This document shows positions 8,737 to 18,394 of a stretch of DNA of 64,000 nt, piece after piece (position 1 is the stretch's first letter; each line of letters opens with the position of its first letter). The notes under the pieces are model-generated. The model made no database searches and was not told the origin of the DNA. It saw only the letters and a program-made list of their open reading frames with translations. Location of the stretch: assembly GCF_000716335.1 (NCBI RefSeq), contig NZ_KL591004.1, forward strand, positions 184,174-248,173, written 5' to 3'. Source of the DNA: Streptomyces sp. NRRL S-118. Lineage in GTDB: Bacteria > Actinomycetota > Actinomycetes > Streptomycetales > Streptomycetaceae. The position numbers were made by a program, and so were the translations under genes.

Positions 8737-8963
8737 TCGTGATGCGTGCGCAACGGTATCGGCCGCCACTGACAATCGCCCCGGCCGGCCGGACCGACGG
8801 GAGCACCTGACGATGGGCATGGGCAGACACCGGTGCAGACCGTACAGAGTACCCGCACACCGGCTTCCGGTTGAAATCCTGTGGTGAGGGGACGCAATCT
8901 GTACACATCGGGTGCGTGCGGCGCTACGATGCGCCGCCTTCCGGCACAGCCAGGAGGTACCTC

Positions 8964-9278
8964 ATGGCCCAGGCATTCCATCGTCATCCCACCTCGTCCC
9001 TCTTCGCCACGGACGGCAAGCCCCATCCCCTCCAGGACACGCTGATGGCGGTGACCCTGGTGCTGGGTGTCCTTGCCTTCATCACCGCGCAGTTCCCCAG
9101 CCTCCACCTGCTGAGTTCCTGGTCGGGGCTGGTGGGCATCCTCACGGGCGCGTACGGACAGTTCATCTCGGAGACCACCCGCGAGCGGACGCTGCTGATC
9201 ATCGGTCTCGGCGCATCCGCGGTCGGCTTCTTCCTCGGGATGGCGCACGGGGGCCTCTTCGGCGGCCTTCTGGGCTAG
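8964..9278 (+). CDS. Conserved small membrane protein of unknown function
   Basis: The 104-residue product has three hydrophobic segments: MAVTLVLGVLAFITAQF, SGLVGILTGAYGQFIS and LLIIGLGASAVGFFLGM. The short N-terminus, AFHRHPTSSLFATDG, is hydrophilic. The ATG at 8964 has a good site, CAGGAGG at 8951-8957. It is divergent from rpsF, with a 281-bp shared upstream region. I recognise it only as a type of Streptomyces protein found next to the rpsF operon; no function can be given. Confidence 0.8.
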   Translation: MAQAFHRHPTSSLFATDGKPHPLQDTLMAVTLVLGVLAFITAQFPSLHLLSSWSGLVGILTGAYGQFISETTRERTLLIIGLGASAVGFFLGMAHGGLFGGLLG

Positions 9279-9450
9279 CCGCTGTGGCGACACCCCTCAC
9301 ACGGCGCAGCCCACCGCCGTGAGCTGACACGGCCCGTACGACGCGTACATGGCCCACAGCCAGACGGGGCGCTCCCCGGTGCCAGTAGGCTTCGGCGCGA
9401 GAGCCGGAGCCCCTGACCAATGGGGACACACCTGCCGAGGAGCGCCCCGC

Positions 9451-10569
9451 ATGAGCCTGACCCTGAGGACCATCAGCCGAGAGCAGCATCTGGCGTACAT
9501 CCAGAGCCTGCCCGCGGCGAGTCACTGCCAGGTCCCGGCGTGGGCGGACGTGAAGACCGAGTGGCGCTCGGAGAACCTGGGCTGGTTCGACAAGAGCGGC
9601 CAGCTCGTCGGCGCCGGTCTGGTCCTCTACCGCCAGCTTCCGAAGATCAAGCGGTACCTCGCCTACCTGCCCGAGGGACCGGTGATCAACTGGTACGCGC
9701 CGAACCTGGACGACTGGCTGCAGCCGATGCTGGCGCACCTGAAGAACCAGGGTGCCTTCTCGGTGAAGATGGGCCCGCCGGTCGTCATCCGCCGCTGGGA
9801 CGCGGCCGCGATCAAGTCCGGCATCCAGGACCCGGACGTCAAGCGCCTGCGCGACGTCGAGGCCAGCCACATCGAGCCGCGCGCCTTCGAGGTGTCGGAC
9901 CGGCTGCGCAAGATGGGCTGGCAGCAGGGCGAGGACGGCGGCGCCGGCTTCGGTGACGTCCAGCCCCGCTACGTCTTCCAGGTGCCGTTGGCGAACCGTT
10001 CGCTCGACGATGTCCTCAAGGGCTTCAACCAGCTGTGGCGGCGCAACATCAAGAAGGCCGAGAAGGCCGGTGTCGAGGTGGTCCAGGGCGGCTACGAGGA
10101 CCTGGCCGAGTGGCAGCGGCTGTACGAGATCACCGCCGTGCGCGACCGTTTCCGGCCGCGTCCCCTCTCCTACTTCCAGCGCATGTGGACCGTCCTCAAC
10201 AACGAGGACCCCAACCGCATGCGGCTGTACTTCGCGCGCCACAACGGCGTGAACCTTTCGGCGGCCACGATGCTCGTCGTGGGCGGCCACGTCTGGTACT
10301 CCTACGGCGCCTCGGACAACATCGGCCGCGAAGTTCGGCCCTCGAACGCGATGCAGTGGCGGATGCTGCGCGACGCCTACGCGATGGGCGCGACCGTCTA
10401 CGACCTGCGCGGCATCTCCGACTCGCTCGACGAGACGGACCACCTCTTCGGCCTGATCCAGTTCAAGGTGGGCACGGGCGGCGAGGCCGTCGAGTACATC
10501 GGTGAGTGGGACTTCCCGCTCAACAAGCTGCTGCACAAGGCACTCGACATCTACATGTCGCGCCGCTGA
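9451..10569 (+). CDS. FemX/FemAB-family peptidoglycan bridge-forming aminoacyltransferase
   Basis: The 372-residue protein belongs to the FemABX family (tandem GNAT folds), which adds amino acids from aminoacyl-tRNA to the stem peptide of lipid II. Typical stretches are CQVPAWADVKTEW near the N-terminus, LKGFNQLWRRNIKKAEKAGVEV in the middle, and WYSYGASDNIGREVRPSNAM followed by YDLRGISDSLDETDHLFGL near the end. The start at 9451 is supported by GAGGAGCG eight bases upstream; an upstream ATG at 9349 lacks support. Streptomyces has a one-glycine bridge, so a FemX-like lipid II:glycine transferase is the likely role. An alanine-racemase-like gene follows after 55 bp. Confidence 0.92.
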   Translation: MSLTLRTISREQHLAYIQSLPAASHCQVPAWADVKTEWRSENLGWFDKSGQLVGAGLVLYRQLPKIKRYLAYLPEGPVINWYAPNLDDWLQPMLAHLKNQGAFSVKMGPPVVIRRWDAAAIKSGIQDPDVKRLRDVEASHIEPRAFEVSDRLRKMGWQQGEDGGAGFGDVQPRYVFQVPLANRSLDDVLKGFNQLWRRNIKKAEKAGVEVVQGGYEDLAEWQRLYEITAVRDRFRPRPLSYFQRMWTVLNNEDPNRMRLYFARHNGVNLSAATMLVVGGHVWYSYGASDNIGREVRPSNAMQWRMLRDAYAMGATVYDLRGISDSLDETDHLFGLIQFKVGTGGEAVEYIGEWDFPLNKLLHKALDIYMSRR

Positions 10570-10624
10570 CGCTTCCGTAGTCTCGTCCATACCTTCGATA
10601 CACCGCAGCCATCAGAAAGGTTCC

Positions 10625-11665
10625 GTGCCGGCCATGGCGCTCTCCCTCTACGTCGACACCGCTCGCTGGCGGGCGCACCAGAAGACCGTGATCGACCAGT
10701 TCCCGGGTCTCGTCCCGGTCTGCAAGGGCAATGGCTACGGCTTCGGACATGAGCGGCTGTCGGAGGAGGCGGCACGTTTCGGCGCCGACATGCTGGCCGT
10801 GGGCACCACGTACGAGGCCGCACGGATCAAGGACTGGTTCAGCGGCGACCTGCTCGTCCTCACGCCGTTCCGGCGTGGTGAGGAGCCCGTGCCGCTGCCG
10901 GACCGGGTGATCCGGTCGGTGTCGTCCGTCGACGGGGTCCACGCGCTGGTCGGCGCCCGCGTCGTCATCGAGTGCATGAGCTCGATGAAGCGCCACGGCA
11001 TCAGCGAGCACGATTTGGGCCGGCTGCACGCCGCCATCGAGGACGTCCGTCTGGAGGGCTTCGCGCTGCACCTGCCGCTGGACCGCACGGACGGCACCGA
11101 CGCCGTCGAAGAGGTCATCGGCTGGATGGACCGGCTGCGCGCGGCCCGGCTGCCGCTGCACACCATGTTCGTCAGCCACCTGAAGGCGGAGGAACAGGCC
11201 CGTCTGCAGCAGCAGTTCCCGCAGACCCGCTTCCGCGCCCGCATCGGTACCCGCCTCTGGCTGGGCGACCACGAAGCGACGGAGTACCGCGGCGCGGTCC
11301 TGGACGTCACGCGGGTCGCCAAGGGTGATCGTTTCGGCTACCGGCAGCAGAAGGCGGCGTCGGACGGCTGGCTGGTCGTCGTCGCCGGCGGTACGTCCCA
11401 CGGAGTGGGGCTGGAGGCGCCCAAGGCCATGCACGGCGTGATGCCGCGAGCCAAGGGCGTGGCCCGCGCCGGTCTGGCGACGGTCAACCGCAACCTCTCG
11501 CCGTTCGTCTGGTCGGGCAAGCAGCGCTGGTTCGCGGAGCCGCCGCACATGCAGGTGTCCATCCTCTTCGTCCCCGCGGACGCACAGGAGCCGAAGGTCG
11601 GGGACGAGCTGGTGGCGCACCTGCGGCACACCACCACCCAGTTCGACCGCCTCGTGGACCGCTAG
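10625..11665 (+). CDS. Alanine-racemase-like PLP protein paired with FemX-like gene
   Basis: The protein (346 residues from the GTG at 10625, 343 from the ATG at 10634) has the alanine racemase barrel domain. The PLP-lysine segment reads PVCKGNGYGFGHE, close to the canonical KANAYGHG. The C-terminal beta domain is recognisable at KGDRFGYRQ, but where racemases have GYADG with the second catalytic base Tyr, this protein reads GGTSHG. From family knowledge it may not racemise alanine normally. AGAAAGG at 10614-10620 favours GTG 10625 (4-base spacer) over the ATG (13). It probably forms an operon with the FemX-like gene, so a role in preparing or modifying a cell-wall amino acid is an inference. 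Confidence 0.8.
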   Translation: MPAMALSLYVDTARWRAHQKTVIDQFPGLVPVCKGNGYGFGHERLSEEAARFGADMLAVGTTYEAARIKDWFSGDLLVLTPFRRGEEPVPLPDRVIRSVSSVDGVHALVGARVVIECMSSMKRHGISEHDLGRLHAAIEDVRLEGFALHLPLDRTDGTDAVEEVIGWMDRLRAARLPLHTMFVSHLKAEEQARLQQQFPQTRFRARIGTRLWLGDHEATEYRGAVLDVTRVAKGDRFGYRQQKAASDGWLVVVAGGTSHGVGLEAPKAMHGVMPRAKGVARAGLATVNRNLSPFVWSGKQRWFAEPPHMQVSILFVPADAQEPKVGDELVAHLRHTTTQFDRLVDR

Positions 11666-11690
11666 GGCCTCTCGTCCCGAACGTGCTGCG

Positions 11691-11737
11691 CTCCTGGCCC
11701 TGGACCCGCCTCTCGCGGCGTTGTCCAGGGCCGGGAG
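11691..11737. terminator. Bidirectional terminator between racemase-like and GT87 genes
   Basis: A 15-bp stem (11691-11705 with 11723-11737, one wobble position) with a 17-base loop lies between two convergent genes. Its right arm ends directly before the glycosyltransferase stop codon. Confidence 0.7.
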
Positions 11738-11738
11738 C

Positions 11739-13223
11739 TCATTCCCGTACCACGCCCCACTCCACCCGCGGCCCCTGCACCGCGTGCGCCGCGTGCTCCG
11801 GCGGGTGTGCCGCCTGCCCGAGCACGAAGACGTCCTGCGACCCGTCCAGCACGCCGCCGGACGGGTCGTCCTCCCCGTCGCGCCGTACGGCGTCCCGCTC
11901 GGGCAGCAGGATGTCGCGGACGATCATGGCGCAGACGAACAGCGTCCCGGCCAGGTGCAGGGCGATCGCGAACTGGTACCCCTCGGTCGGCAGCCCCTGC
12001 TTGTTGCCGCTCGTCGTGTAGGCCAGGTACATCCAGATCCCCAGGAAGTACATGACCTCGCACGCCTGCCAGATCAGGAAGTCCCGCCAGCGCGGGCGGG
12101 CGAGGGCCGCGAGCGGGATCAGCCACAGCACGTACTGCGGCGAGTAGACCTTGTTGGTGAGGATGAACGCGGCGACCACCAGGAACGCCAGCTGGGCGAA
12201 GCGCGGCCTGCGCGGTGCGGTGAACGTCAGCACGGCGATCCCGGCGCAGGCGAGCAGCATCAGCAGGATGGCGTACGTGTTGACCGCCCCGACCTCGATG
12301 CCCTCGCCGGTGCGCTGGGTGAGGATCAGCCAGAACGAGCCGAAGTCGATGCTCCGCTCACTGCTGAAGGAGTAGAACTTCTTCCACCCCTCGGGCGCCA
12401 GCAGCATCACGGGCAGGTTGACCACCAGCCAGGAGCCCGCGGTACCCAGCAGCGCCAGCCCGAACTCCCGCCACTTCCAGGCCCGCCAGCACAGCAGAAG
12501 CAGCGGCCCCAGCAGCAGGAACGGGTAGAACTTGGCGGCCGTGGCCAGCCCCAGCAGGATCCCGAAGGCGAGCGCCCGCCCGCGCGACCACATCAGCATG
12601 GCGGCGGCGGTCAGGGCCACGGCGAGCAGGTCCCAGTTGATCGTCGCGGTGAGCGCGAGGGCGGGCGCAAGCGCGACCAGCAGGGCGTCCCACGGCCGGT
12701 TGCGGTGCGTACGGGCGACACAGACGGCGAGGACGGCCGCGCAGGCCATCAGCATGCCGGCGTTGACCATCCAGTACATCTGCTCGCGGGACTGGACATC
12801 CCCGTCGAACGGAGCCATCACCCACGCCGCCACCTGCATGAACAGTCCGGTCAGGACCGGGTACTCGAGGTACTCCATGTCGCCGCCGAGCCGGTCGAAG
12901 TACGGGATCAGGCCGTCGGCGAACCCGCGGCCCAGGAAGAGGTGCGGGATGTCGGAGTAACAGGCGTGGGTGTACTGCGAGCTGGTGCCGCGGAACCAGG
13001 CCCAGTTGTAGCAGGGCAGCTTCTGCACCATGCCCAGCGCGAACATGCCGATGGTGACGAGTGCGACGACCCGGACGGGGCTGAAGGGGCTGCTGCCGAG
13101 CCGTGCCCAGCGACCGGACGGCCCGCCGATCAGCTCGCTGCCCGCGGCCGCGACCTCGTCCCGCCACGTGGGCCGCACGACGGGCGGGTCCTGGTGCGCG
13201 CTGGTCTTCTCTGGGCTCGGCAT
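11739..13223 (-). CDS. GT87-type polyprenol-phosphate-dependent mannosyltransferase-like membrane protein
   Basis: The 494-residue protein has about ten hydrophobic helices and resembles DUF2029/GT87 mannosyltransferases that use polyprenyl-phosphate-mannose on the outer face of the membrane. An acidic loop with YFDRLGGDMEYLEYPVLTG after the first helix is the typical GT-C active-site region. The C-terminal tail after residue 455 is charged and cytoplasmic. The ATG at 13223 follows AGGATGTCCCC; an upstream frame to 13418 is not used. Glycosylated lipids or lipoglycans are likely products. Three DnaA-box-like sites sit just upstream. Confidence 0.85.
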   Translation of the reverse strand: MPSPEKTSAHQDPPVVRPTWRDEVAAAGSELIGGPSGRWARLGSSPFSPVRVVALVTIGMFALGMVQKLPCYNWAWFRGTSSQYTHACYSDIPHLFLGRGFADGLIPYFDRLGGDMEYLEYPVLTGLFMQVAAWVMAPFDGDVQSREQMYWMVNAGMLMACAAVLAVCVARTHRNRPWDALLVALAPALALTATINWDLLAVALTAAAMLMWSRGRALAFGILLGLATAAKFYPFLLLGPLLLLCWRAWKWREFGLALLGTAGSWLVVNLPVMLLAPEGWKKFYSFSSERSIDFGSFWLILTQRTGEGIEVGAVNTYAILLMLLACAGIAVLTFTAPRRPRFAQLAFLVVAAFILTNKVYSPQYVLWLIPLAALARPRWRDFLIWQACEVMYFLGIWMYLAYTTSGNKQGLPTEGYQFAIALHLAGTLFVCAMIVRDILLPERDAVRRDGEDDPSGGVLDGSQDVFVLGQAAHPPEHAAHAVQGPRVEWGVVRE

Positions 13224-13246
13224 GGGGACATCCTGCCGTACCGGGC

Positions 13247-13319
13247 TGTGGATCCGTGCGGCCTGTGGACAACGTCCGGAAAGCCGCGTGACTGCCTTCA
13301 CGGAGCGGCTTGTGGACAG
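13247..13319 (-). promoter_or_regulatory. Group of DnaA-box-like sites upstream of GT87 gene
   Basis: The plus strand carries TGTGGATCC (13247), a perfect TGTGGACAA (13264-13272) and TGTGGACAG (13311-13319), all in one orientation within 73 bp. They lie 24-96 bp upstream of the mannosyltransferase start. The spacing suggests a binding array, but no binding data exist here. Confidence 0.45.
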
Positions 13320-13469
13320 CGGTGCCGAACAGGGCGAGGGCCGCCGCGCCCGCTTCCGTACGTCGTGTACGCAGCGAGTGCGACGGCCCTCGCATCGGCC
13401 CTTCGAGCCGGTGGCCATGGCGGTTGCCCTTCGCCGACCGGCCCTCCGGGTCAGCCGGTGGGCGGCGCG

Positions 13470-16154
13470 CTAGCCGACCGTGCCACCGAACCAGCCCTCA
13501 CCCGGGTCACCGCCGTTGCCGCCGTTGCCGTTGCCGTTGCCGCCACCCCCGGTCGGAGCGGACGGTGTGGGCGTCAGGCCGCCGGTGGTGGTTTCCCCCT
13601 CGGTCGTACCGCCGGTGTCCGTGGTACCGCCGGTGTCACCACCGCCGCCGTTCTGGCCACCGCCGCCGGTGTCCTCGCAGTCCCAGTCGAGCGGGCCGCA
13701 GGACTTGCCCGGCTCGGGGCTCTTCGAGGGCGGCGTCTTCGACGGGCTCGCCGAGGGCGACTCGGACGGGCTCGCGGACGGCGTGTCGGACGGCGTCGGC
13801 TCCGGGCTCTTGGCACCGCCGCCCCACACGGGCTCGGCTCCGAGGTCCTCGGGCTCGGGGAAGGCCTCGGCCTTCTCGCCCTTGAGGGCGTCCGACATGT
13901 ACTTCTGGAAGATCTCGGACGGGAACGACGAGCCGTGGATCTTCTTCTGGTCGCCGGTGCCGTACATCTCCAGGAACTTGCGGTTCTTGTTGGCCGCGTT
14001 GTCGTCCATCCGGTACATGTCGATCGCGGTCGCCAGCTGAGGCGTGTAGCCCACGAACCAGGCGGACCTGTTGCCGTCGGTGGTACCGGTCTTGCCGGCG
14101 ACCTGCCGGCCCGGGATGGCGGCGTTGTTGCCGGTGCCGTCCGGGTGCTCGACGACGTCCCTCAGCACATCGGTGACGTTGCTCGCGACAGCACTGGAGA
14201 AGGCCTTCCTCGCCTTGTCCTCGTGCTTGTAGACGGTCCGCCCCTCCTTCTTGACCTCCGTGACGGAGTACGGATCGCGCTGCTCACCGTTGGCCGCGAA
14301 CGTCGCGTACGCACCCGCCATGCGGATGGCGCTCGGGTCGGAGATACCGATCGAGAAGGACGGCACGTTGCCCTTGGCGAGGCTGCTCTCGCGCAGACCC
14401 GCGTCCACCGCGGCCTGCCGCACCGTCGGGATGCCGACGTCCATGCCGAGCTGCACGAACGGCGAGTTGGCGGAGTGGATCATCGCCTTGCGGAGGTTGA
14501 TGTCGCCGTAGCTCTGGTCACCGTCGTTGACCTGCAGCCACTCCTTGCCGTCCTCGTTCTGCCAGACGGTGCGGTCGTAGTTCCTGATCTTGACCTTGTT
14601 GTCACCGTTGTAGACGGCCGTGTCCGGGTCCACGATCCGGCGCTCGTCCGGGCCCTGCTCGGGTCCGAGCTCGGGGTTGCGGACACCGTCACGCATTGCG
14701 GCGGCCAGTACGAACGGCTTGAAGGTCGATCCGACCTGGGCACCTGTCTGGTCGGCGTTGTTGGTGAAGTGCTTGGTGGCGTCCTCGCCACCGTAGATGG
14801 CGACGATCGCCCCGGTCTCCGGGTCGACCGAGGCACCGCCGAACTGGACGTGGGTGTCGGTTTTCGGCCGCTTCTTCGGGTCGATGTGCTCGTCGTAGAC
14901 CGCCTTGACGGCCTTCTGGAGCTTCTTGACCTTGTTCTGGTTGAAGGTCGTGTGGATCTCGTAGCCGCCCCGGGCCAGGTCCTTCGTGGTGATGCCCTGG
15001 TCGTTGTTGTTGATGAAGTAGGCCTTGGCGAGGTCGACCAGGTAACCGGTCTGCCCGCTCAGTGTGGCGCTCTTCCGCGGCTCCCCGATCGGGGGAAGAT
15101 CGGTGTACTGGGCGCGCTCGGCAGCCGGGAGGTGGCCGTCCTTGACCATCTCGTCGAGGATCCACGCCCACCGCTTGGTGGCTCTCTCGGTGTTGGCGTC
15201 GCGCGTGGCGGCCGGGTCGATCTCGGTCGCGCCGGCGGGGTCGTAGTAGGTCGACCCCTTGAGCAGGGTGGCGAGGAAGGCGCACTCGCTGGCGTTGAGC
15301 TTGCTCGCGTCCTTGTCGAAGTAGGTGCGCGCCGCCGCCTGGATGCCGTACGCACCCCGCCCGTAGTACGAGGTGTTCAGATAGCCCGCCATCACCTCGG
15401 GCTTGTCGACCTCGTTGCCCACCTTGATGGAGATGAACAGCTCTTTCAACTTACGGCTCAGCGTCTGCGACTGGTCGTTGAGCATGGCGTTCTTGACGTA
15501 CTGCTGGGTGATGGTCGAGCCACCCTGCGTCTGCTCGCCCTGCGCCATGTTGAGCAGCGCACGGCCGATGCCCATCGGGTCGATGCCCGAGTCCGTGCGG
15601 AACGTCTTGTTCTCCGCCGAGATCACGGCGTTCTGCATGTTCTCGGGGATCTGGTGGATCCCGATGATCTGCCGGTTGATCTCACCGCCGGTGGCGGCCA
15701 TCTGCGTGCCGTCGTCCCAGTAGTAGACGTTGTTCTGCGCCGTGGCCACCTTCTGCGGGTCCGGCAGCTCCACCATGGCGTACGCGATCGCGGAGCCCGC
15801 CATGAGGATGCCGAGGAAGCCGAGGGTCAGACCCGTCGCGAGGCGCCACGACGGCACCCAGCGGCGCCAGCCGTACTTGTCGTGGCGGGGATAGTCGATC
15901 ATCCGCTTCTTGCCAGGCTGTCCGCCCGCGCCCCGTCCCCGTCCGCCACCGCGCCCAGTACCGCGCTGGGCGGCACGGCGGGCCTCGGCGCGGCCGCCGT
16001 ACGGGCGCTCCGTGCCGTACTCATCGGAAGGGGAGCCCGTGCTGGCTCCCCGTGCCTGAGCTGCCCGGCGGCCTGGGGGCTGCTGGGCGGCTCGCCTGGC
16101 CGCGGCACGTCCGCCACCTTGCGGCTGGGGCGGTTTGCGACGGTGCTCGCTCAT
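13470..16154 (-). CDS. Bifunctional penicillin-binding protein (GT51 transglycosylase plus transpeptidase)
   Basis: This 894-residue class A PBP polymerises and cross-links peptidoglycan. In order it has a basic, Ala/Arg/Gln-rich cytoplasmic N-terminus (about 95 residues), a single helix (TGLTLGFLGILMAGSAIAYA), the GT51 domain (AVISAENKTF, GGSTITQQYVKN) and a transpeptidase domain with STFK, SAN and KTGTT motifs. The C-terminal 130 residues are a Pro/Ser then Gly/Thr-rich low-complexity tail. The ATG at 16154 has GAGGAGTAG upstream; the longer open frame to 16271 lacks such a site. It lies alone on the minus strand, divergent from the padR gene. Confidence 0.96.
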   Translation of the reverse strand: MSEHRRKPPQPQGGGRAAARRAAQQPPGRRAAQARGASTGSPSDEYGTERPYGGRAEARRAAQRGTGRGGGRGRGAGGQPGKKRMIDYPRHDKYGWRRWVPSWRLATGLTLGFLGILMAGSAIAYAMVELPDPQKVATAQNNVYYWDDGTQMAATGGEINRQIIGIHQIPENMQNAVISAENKTFRTDSGIDPMGIGRALLNMAQGEQTQGGSTITQQYVKNAMLNDQSQTLSRKLKELFISIKVGNEVDKPEVMAGYLNTSYYGRGAYGIQAAARTYFDKDASKLNASECAFLATLLKGSTYYDPAGATEIDPAATRDANTERATKRWAWILDEMVKDGHLPAAERAQYTDLPPIGEPRKSATLSGQTGYLVDLAKAYFINNNDQGITTKDLARGGYEIHTTFNQNKVKKLQKAVKAVYDEHIDPKKRPKTDTHVQFGGASVDPETGAIVAIYGGEDATKHFTNNADQTGAQVGSTFKPFVLAAAMRDGVRNPELGPEQGPDERRIVDPDTAVYNGDNKVKIRNYDRTVWQNEDGKEWLQVNDGDQSYGDINLRKAMIHSANSPFVQLGMDVGIPTVRQAAVDAGLRESSLAKGNVPSFSIGISDPSAIRMAGAYATFAANGEQRDPYSVTEVKKEGRTVYKHEDKARKAFSSAVASNVTDVLRDVVEHPDGTGNNAAIPGRQVAGKTGTTDGNRSAWFVGYTPQLATAIDMYRMDDNAANKNRKFLEMYGTGDQKKIHGSSFPSEIFQKYMSDALKGEKAEAFPEPEDLGAEPVWGGGAKSPEPTPSDTPSASPSESPSASPSKTPPSKSPEPGKSCGPLDWDCEDTGGGGQNGGGGDTGGTTDTGGTTEGETTTGGLTPTPSAPTGGGGNGNGNGGNGGDPGEGWFGGTVG

Positions 16155-16457
16155 CGAACGACTACTCCTCGGGCAGGCGAGTACGCCTGGAAGCGGCAGT
16201 GAGTTCCGGTCCCCCCGAAATGGCTGCGGACCAGCCCTGGCTCGAGCTCGTCCGCGATGCACACAGTGCACTCAGGACGAGGACGCCCCCTGGCGGCGCA
16301 TGGTTCCCGGCGGTGTGCATGCCGCACAGACTACGCACGGTCAAAATCCAACTAGCGGGAAAGTTCACCCCAAATCAGGCAACTCACCTGCTGCGAATTG
16401 ACGATGTGACGCCGCTCACGACCACCCCACTTGTCGCAACCGGAACGCCGCTCTATC

Positions 16458-16500
16458 GTCGGGATGTATCGAGTCGATACATCAGTACGACATAAGCATC
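16458..16500. promoter_or_regulatory. Likely promoter/operator of padR-ino1
   Basis: This AT-richer stretch directly before padR contains ATGTATCGAGTCGATACAT (16464-16482), a 19-bp inverted repeat with arms ATGTATCGA and TCGATACAT around one central base. PadR proteins bind such ATGTAT-type palindromes (family knowledge), so autoregulation of padR and ino1 is likely. The -10/-35 elements were not resolved. Confidence 0.65.
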
Positions 16501-16538
16501 GGTACGAGCGACGGTGACGGGGGAGGAGGAGGCGAAGG

Positions 16539-17261
16539 ATGAGCAGGCGCTCCGGCATCCTCGAGTTCGCCGTCCTCGGCCTGCTGCGCGAAGCCCCGAT
16601 GCACGGATACGAGCTGCGCAAGCGGCTCAACACGTCGCTGGGGATTTTCCGGGCGTTCAGTTACGGCACTCTTTACCCCTGCCTCAAGACGCTGGTCGCA
16701 AACGGCTGGTTGATCGAGGAACCGGGCAGCGCGCCCGAGGACGCCCTCGCCGCCTCGCTCGCGGGGCGGCGGGCCAAGATCGTCTACCGTCTGACGGCCG
16801 AGGGCAAGGAGCACTTCGAGGAGCTCCTGTCCCACACCGGCCCGGACACCTGGGAGGACGAGCACTTCGCGGCGCGCTTCGCCTTCTTCGGGCAGACCGA
16901 GCGCGAGGTGCGGATGCGGGTGCTCGAAGGGCGCCGCAGCCGCCTGGAGGAGCGCCTGGAGAAGATGCGCGCCTCCCTGGCCCGGACGCGCGAGCGCCTG
17001 GACGACTACACGCTCGAGCTGCAGCGGCACGGCATGGAGTCCGTGGAGCGCGAAGTGCGCTGGCTGAACGAGCTCATCGAGAGCGAGCGGGCGGGCCGGG
17101 ATCAGCGACGGTCCGGCACCGACGCCCCGCAGGGCGACGGGACCTCCGGGGCCGGCGCCAAGGGCGCCGCTCAGCAGGACAACACATCTGGAGAGACGGG
17201 CGGCCTGCCCCGGCACGGGGGCAGTACCCGGCCGGATCCGTCCGACGACACCGCAAAGTGA
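16539..17261 (+). CDS. PadR-family transcriptional regulator
   Basis: The 240-residue protein starts with the winged-helix PadR domain ([25 protein letters not shown], then [18 protein letters not shown] in pieces), followed by a helical dimerisation region to about residue 185. The last 55 residues are charged and low in complexity. The start ATG at 16539 has GGAGGAGGCGAAGG upstream. It lies 50 bp before the inositol-phosphate synthase gene, so the two are probably cotranscribed. The long 385-bp upstream region falls to lower GC and contains repeated GATACATC-like and TACGAC elements near 16465-16495 that could be its operator. Confidence 0.93.
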   Translation: MSRRSGILEFAVLGLLREAPMHGYELRKRLNTSLGIFRAFSYGTLYPCLKTLVANGWLIEEPGSAPEDALAASLAGRRAKIVYRLTAEGKEHFEELLSHTGPDTWEDEHFAARFAFFGQTEREVRMRVLEGRRSRLEERLEKMRASLARTRERLDDYTLELQRHGMESVEREVRWLNELIESERAGRDQRRSGTDAPQGDGTSGAGAKGAAQQDNTSGETGGLPRHGGSTRPDPSDDTAK

Positions 17262-17311
17262 GGCCCCGCGACCTGCAGGGCCTCGTCGAGAACACACAGG
17301 GAGCAACCGGA

Positions 17312-18394
17312 ATGGGTTCGGTTCGCGTAGCCATCGTCGGCGTGGGCAACTGCGCCGCCTCGCTGGTGCAGGGCGTCGAGTACTACAAGGACGCCGACCC
17401 GGCGGGCAAGGTGCCGGGTCTGATGCACGTCCAGTTCGGCGAGTACCACGTCCGGGACGTCGAGTTCGTGGCCGCCTTCGACGTGGACGCGAAGAAGGTG
17501 GGTCTTGACCTCGCGGACGCCATCGGCGCCAGCGAGAACAACACCATCAAGATCTGCGACGTGCCGTCGACGGGCGTGACCGTCCAGCGCGGTCACACCC
17601 TGGACGGCCTGGGCAAGTACTACCGCCAGACCATCGAGGAGTCCCCCGAGGCCCCGGTCGACGTCGTCCAGGTCCTCAAGGACAAGCAGGTCGACGTCCT
17701 CGTCTGCTACCTGCCCGTCGGCTCCGAGGACGCGGCGAAGTTCTATGCCCAGTGCGCCATCGACGCCAAGGTCGCCTTCGTCAACGCCCTCCCGGTCTTC
17801 ATCGCCGGCACCAAGGAGTGGGCGGACAAGTTCACCGAGGCCGGCGTCCCGATCGTGGGTGACGACATCAAGTCGCAGGTCGGCGCCACCATCACGCACC
17901 GCGTCATGGCGAAGCTCTTCGAGGACCGGGGCGTCGTCCTGGACCGCACGATGCAGCTGAACGTCGGCGGCAACATGGACTTCAAGAACATGCTCGAGCG
18001 CGAGCGCCTGGAGTCCAAGAAGATCTCCAAGACGCAGGCCGTCACCTCGCAGATCCCGGATCGGGACCTCGGCGAGAACAACGTCCACATCGGCCCGTCG
18101 GACTACGTGGCCTGGCTGGACGACCGCAAGTGGGCGTACGTCCGCCTCGAGGGCCGCGCCTTCGGTGACGTCCCGCTGAACCTGGAGTACAAGCTCGAGG
18201 TGTGGGACTCCCCGAACTCCGCGGGTGTCATCATCGACGCGCTGCGCGCCGCGAAGATCGCCAAGGACCGCGGCATCGGTGGCCCGATCCTCTCCGCGTC
18301 CTCGTACTTCATGAAGTCCCCGCCGGTGCAGTACTTCGACGACGAGGCCCGCGAGAACGTCGAGAAGTTCATCAAGGGCGAGGTCGAGCGCTGA
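17312..18394 (+). CDS. ino1: Inositol-3-phosphate synthase
   Basis: The 360-residue NAD-dependent enzyme converts glucose 6-phosphate to inositol 3-phosphate, the first step to phosphatidylinositol and mycothiol. It has the dinucleotide-binding motif [16 protein letters not shown] at the N-terminus and the conserved [13 protein letters not shown] and [13 protein letters not shown] stretches. Length is typical for the actinobacterial short form. The ATG at 17312 follows GGGAGCAACCGG. It is downstream of padR and is followed by a hairpin terminator at 18531-18563. Confidence 0.95.
   Translation: MGSVRVAIVGVGNCAASLVQGVEYYKDADPAGKVPGLMHVQFGEYHVRDVEFVAAFDVDAKKVGLDLADAIGASENNTIKICDVPSTGVTVQRGHTLDGLGKYYRQTIEESPEAPVDVVQVLKDKQVDVLVCYLPVGSEDAAKFYAQCAIDAKVAFVNALPVFIAGTKEWADKFTEAGVPIVGDDIKSQVGATITHRVMAKLFEDRGVVLDRTMQLNVGGNMDFKNMLERERLESKKISKTQAVTSQIPDRDLGENNVHIGPSDYVAWLDDRKWAYVRLEGRAFGDVPLNLEYKLEVWDSPNSAGVIIDALRAAKIAKDRGIGGPILSASSYFMKSPPVQYFDDEARENVEKFIKGEVER

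Noticed and set aside
11721..16202. A nearly 1500-codon plus-strand open frame
   Set aside because: It lies antisense to the glycosyltransferase and penicillin-binding protein genes and is composed of Arg/Val/Gly-rich shadow sequence.
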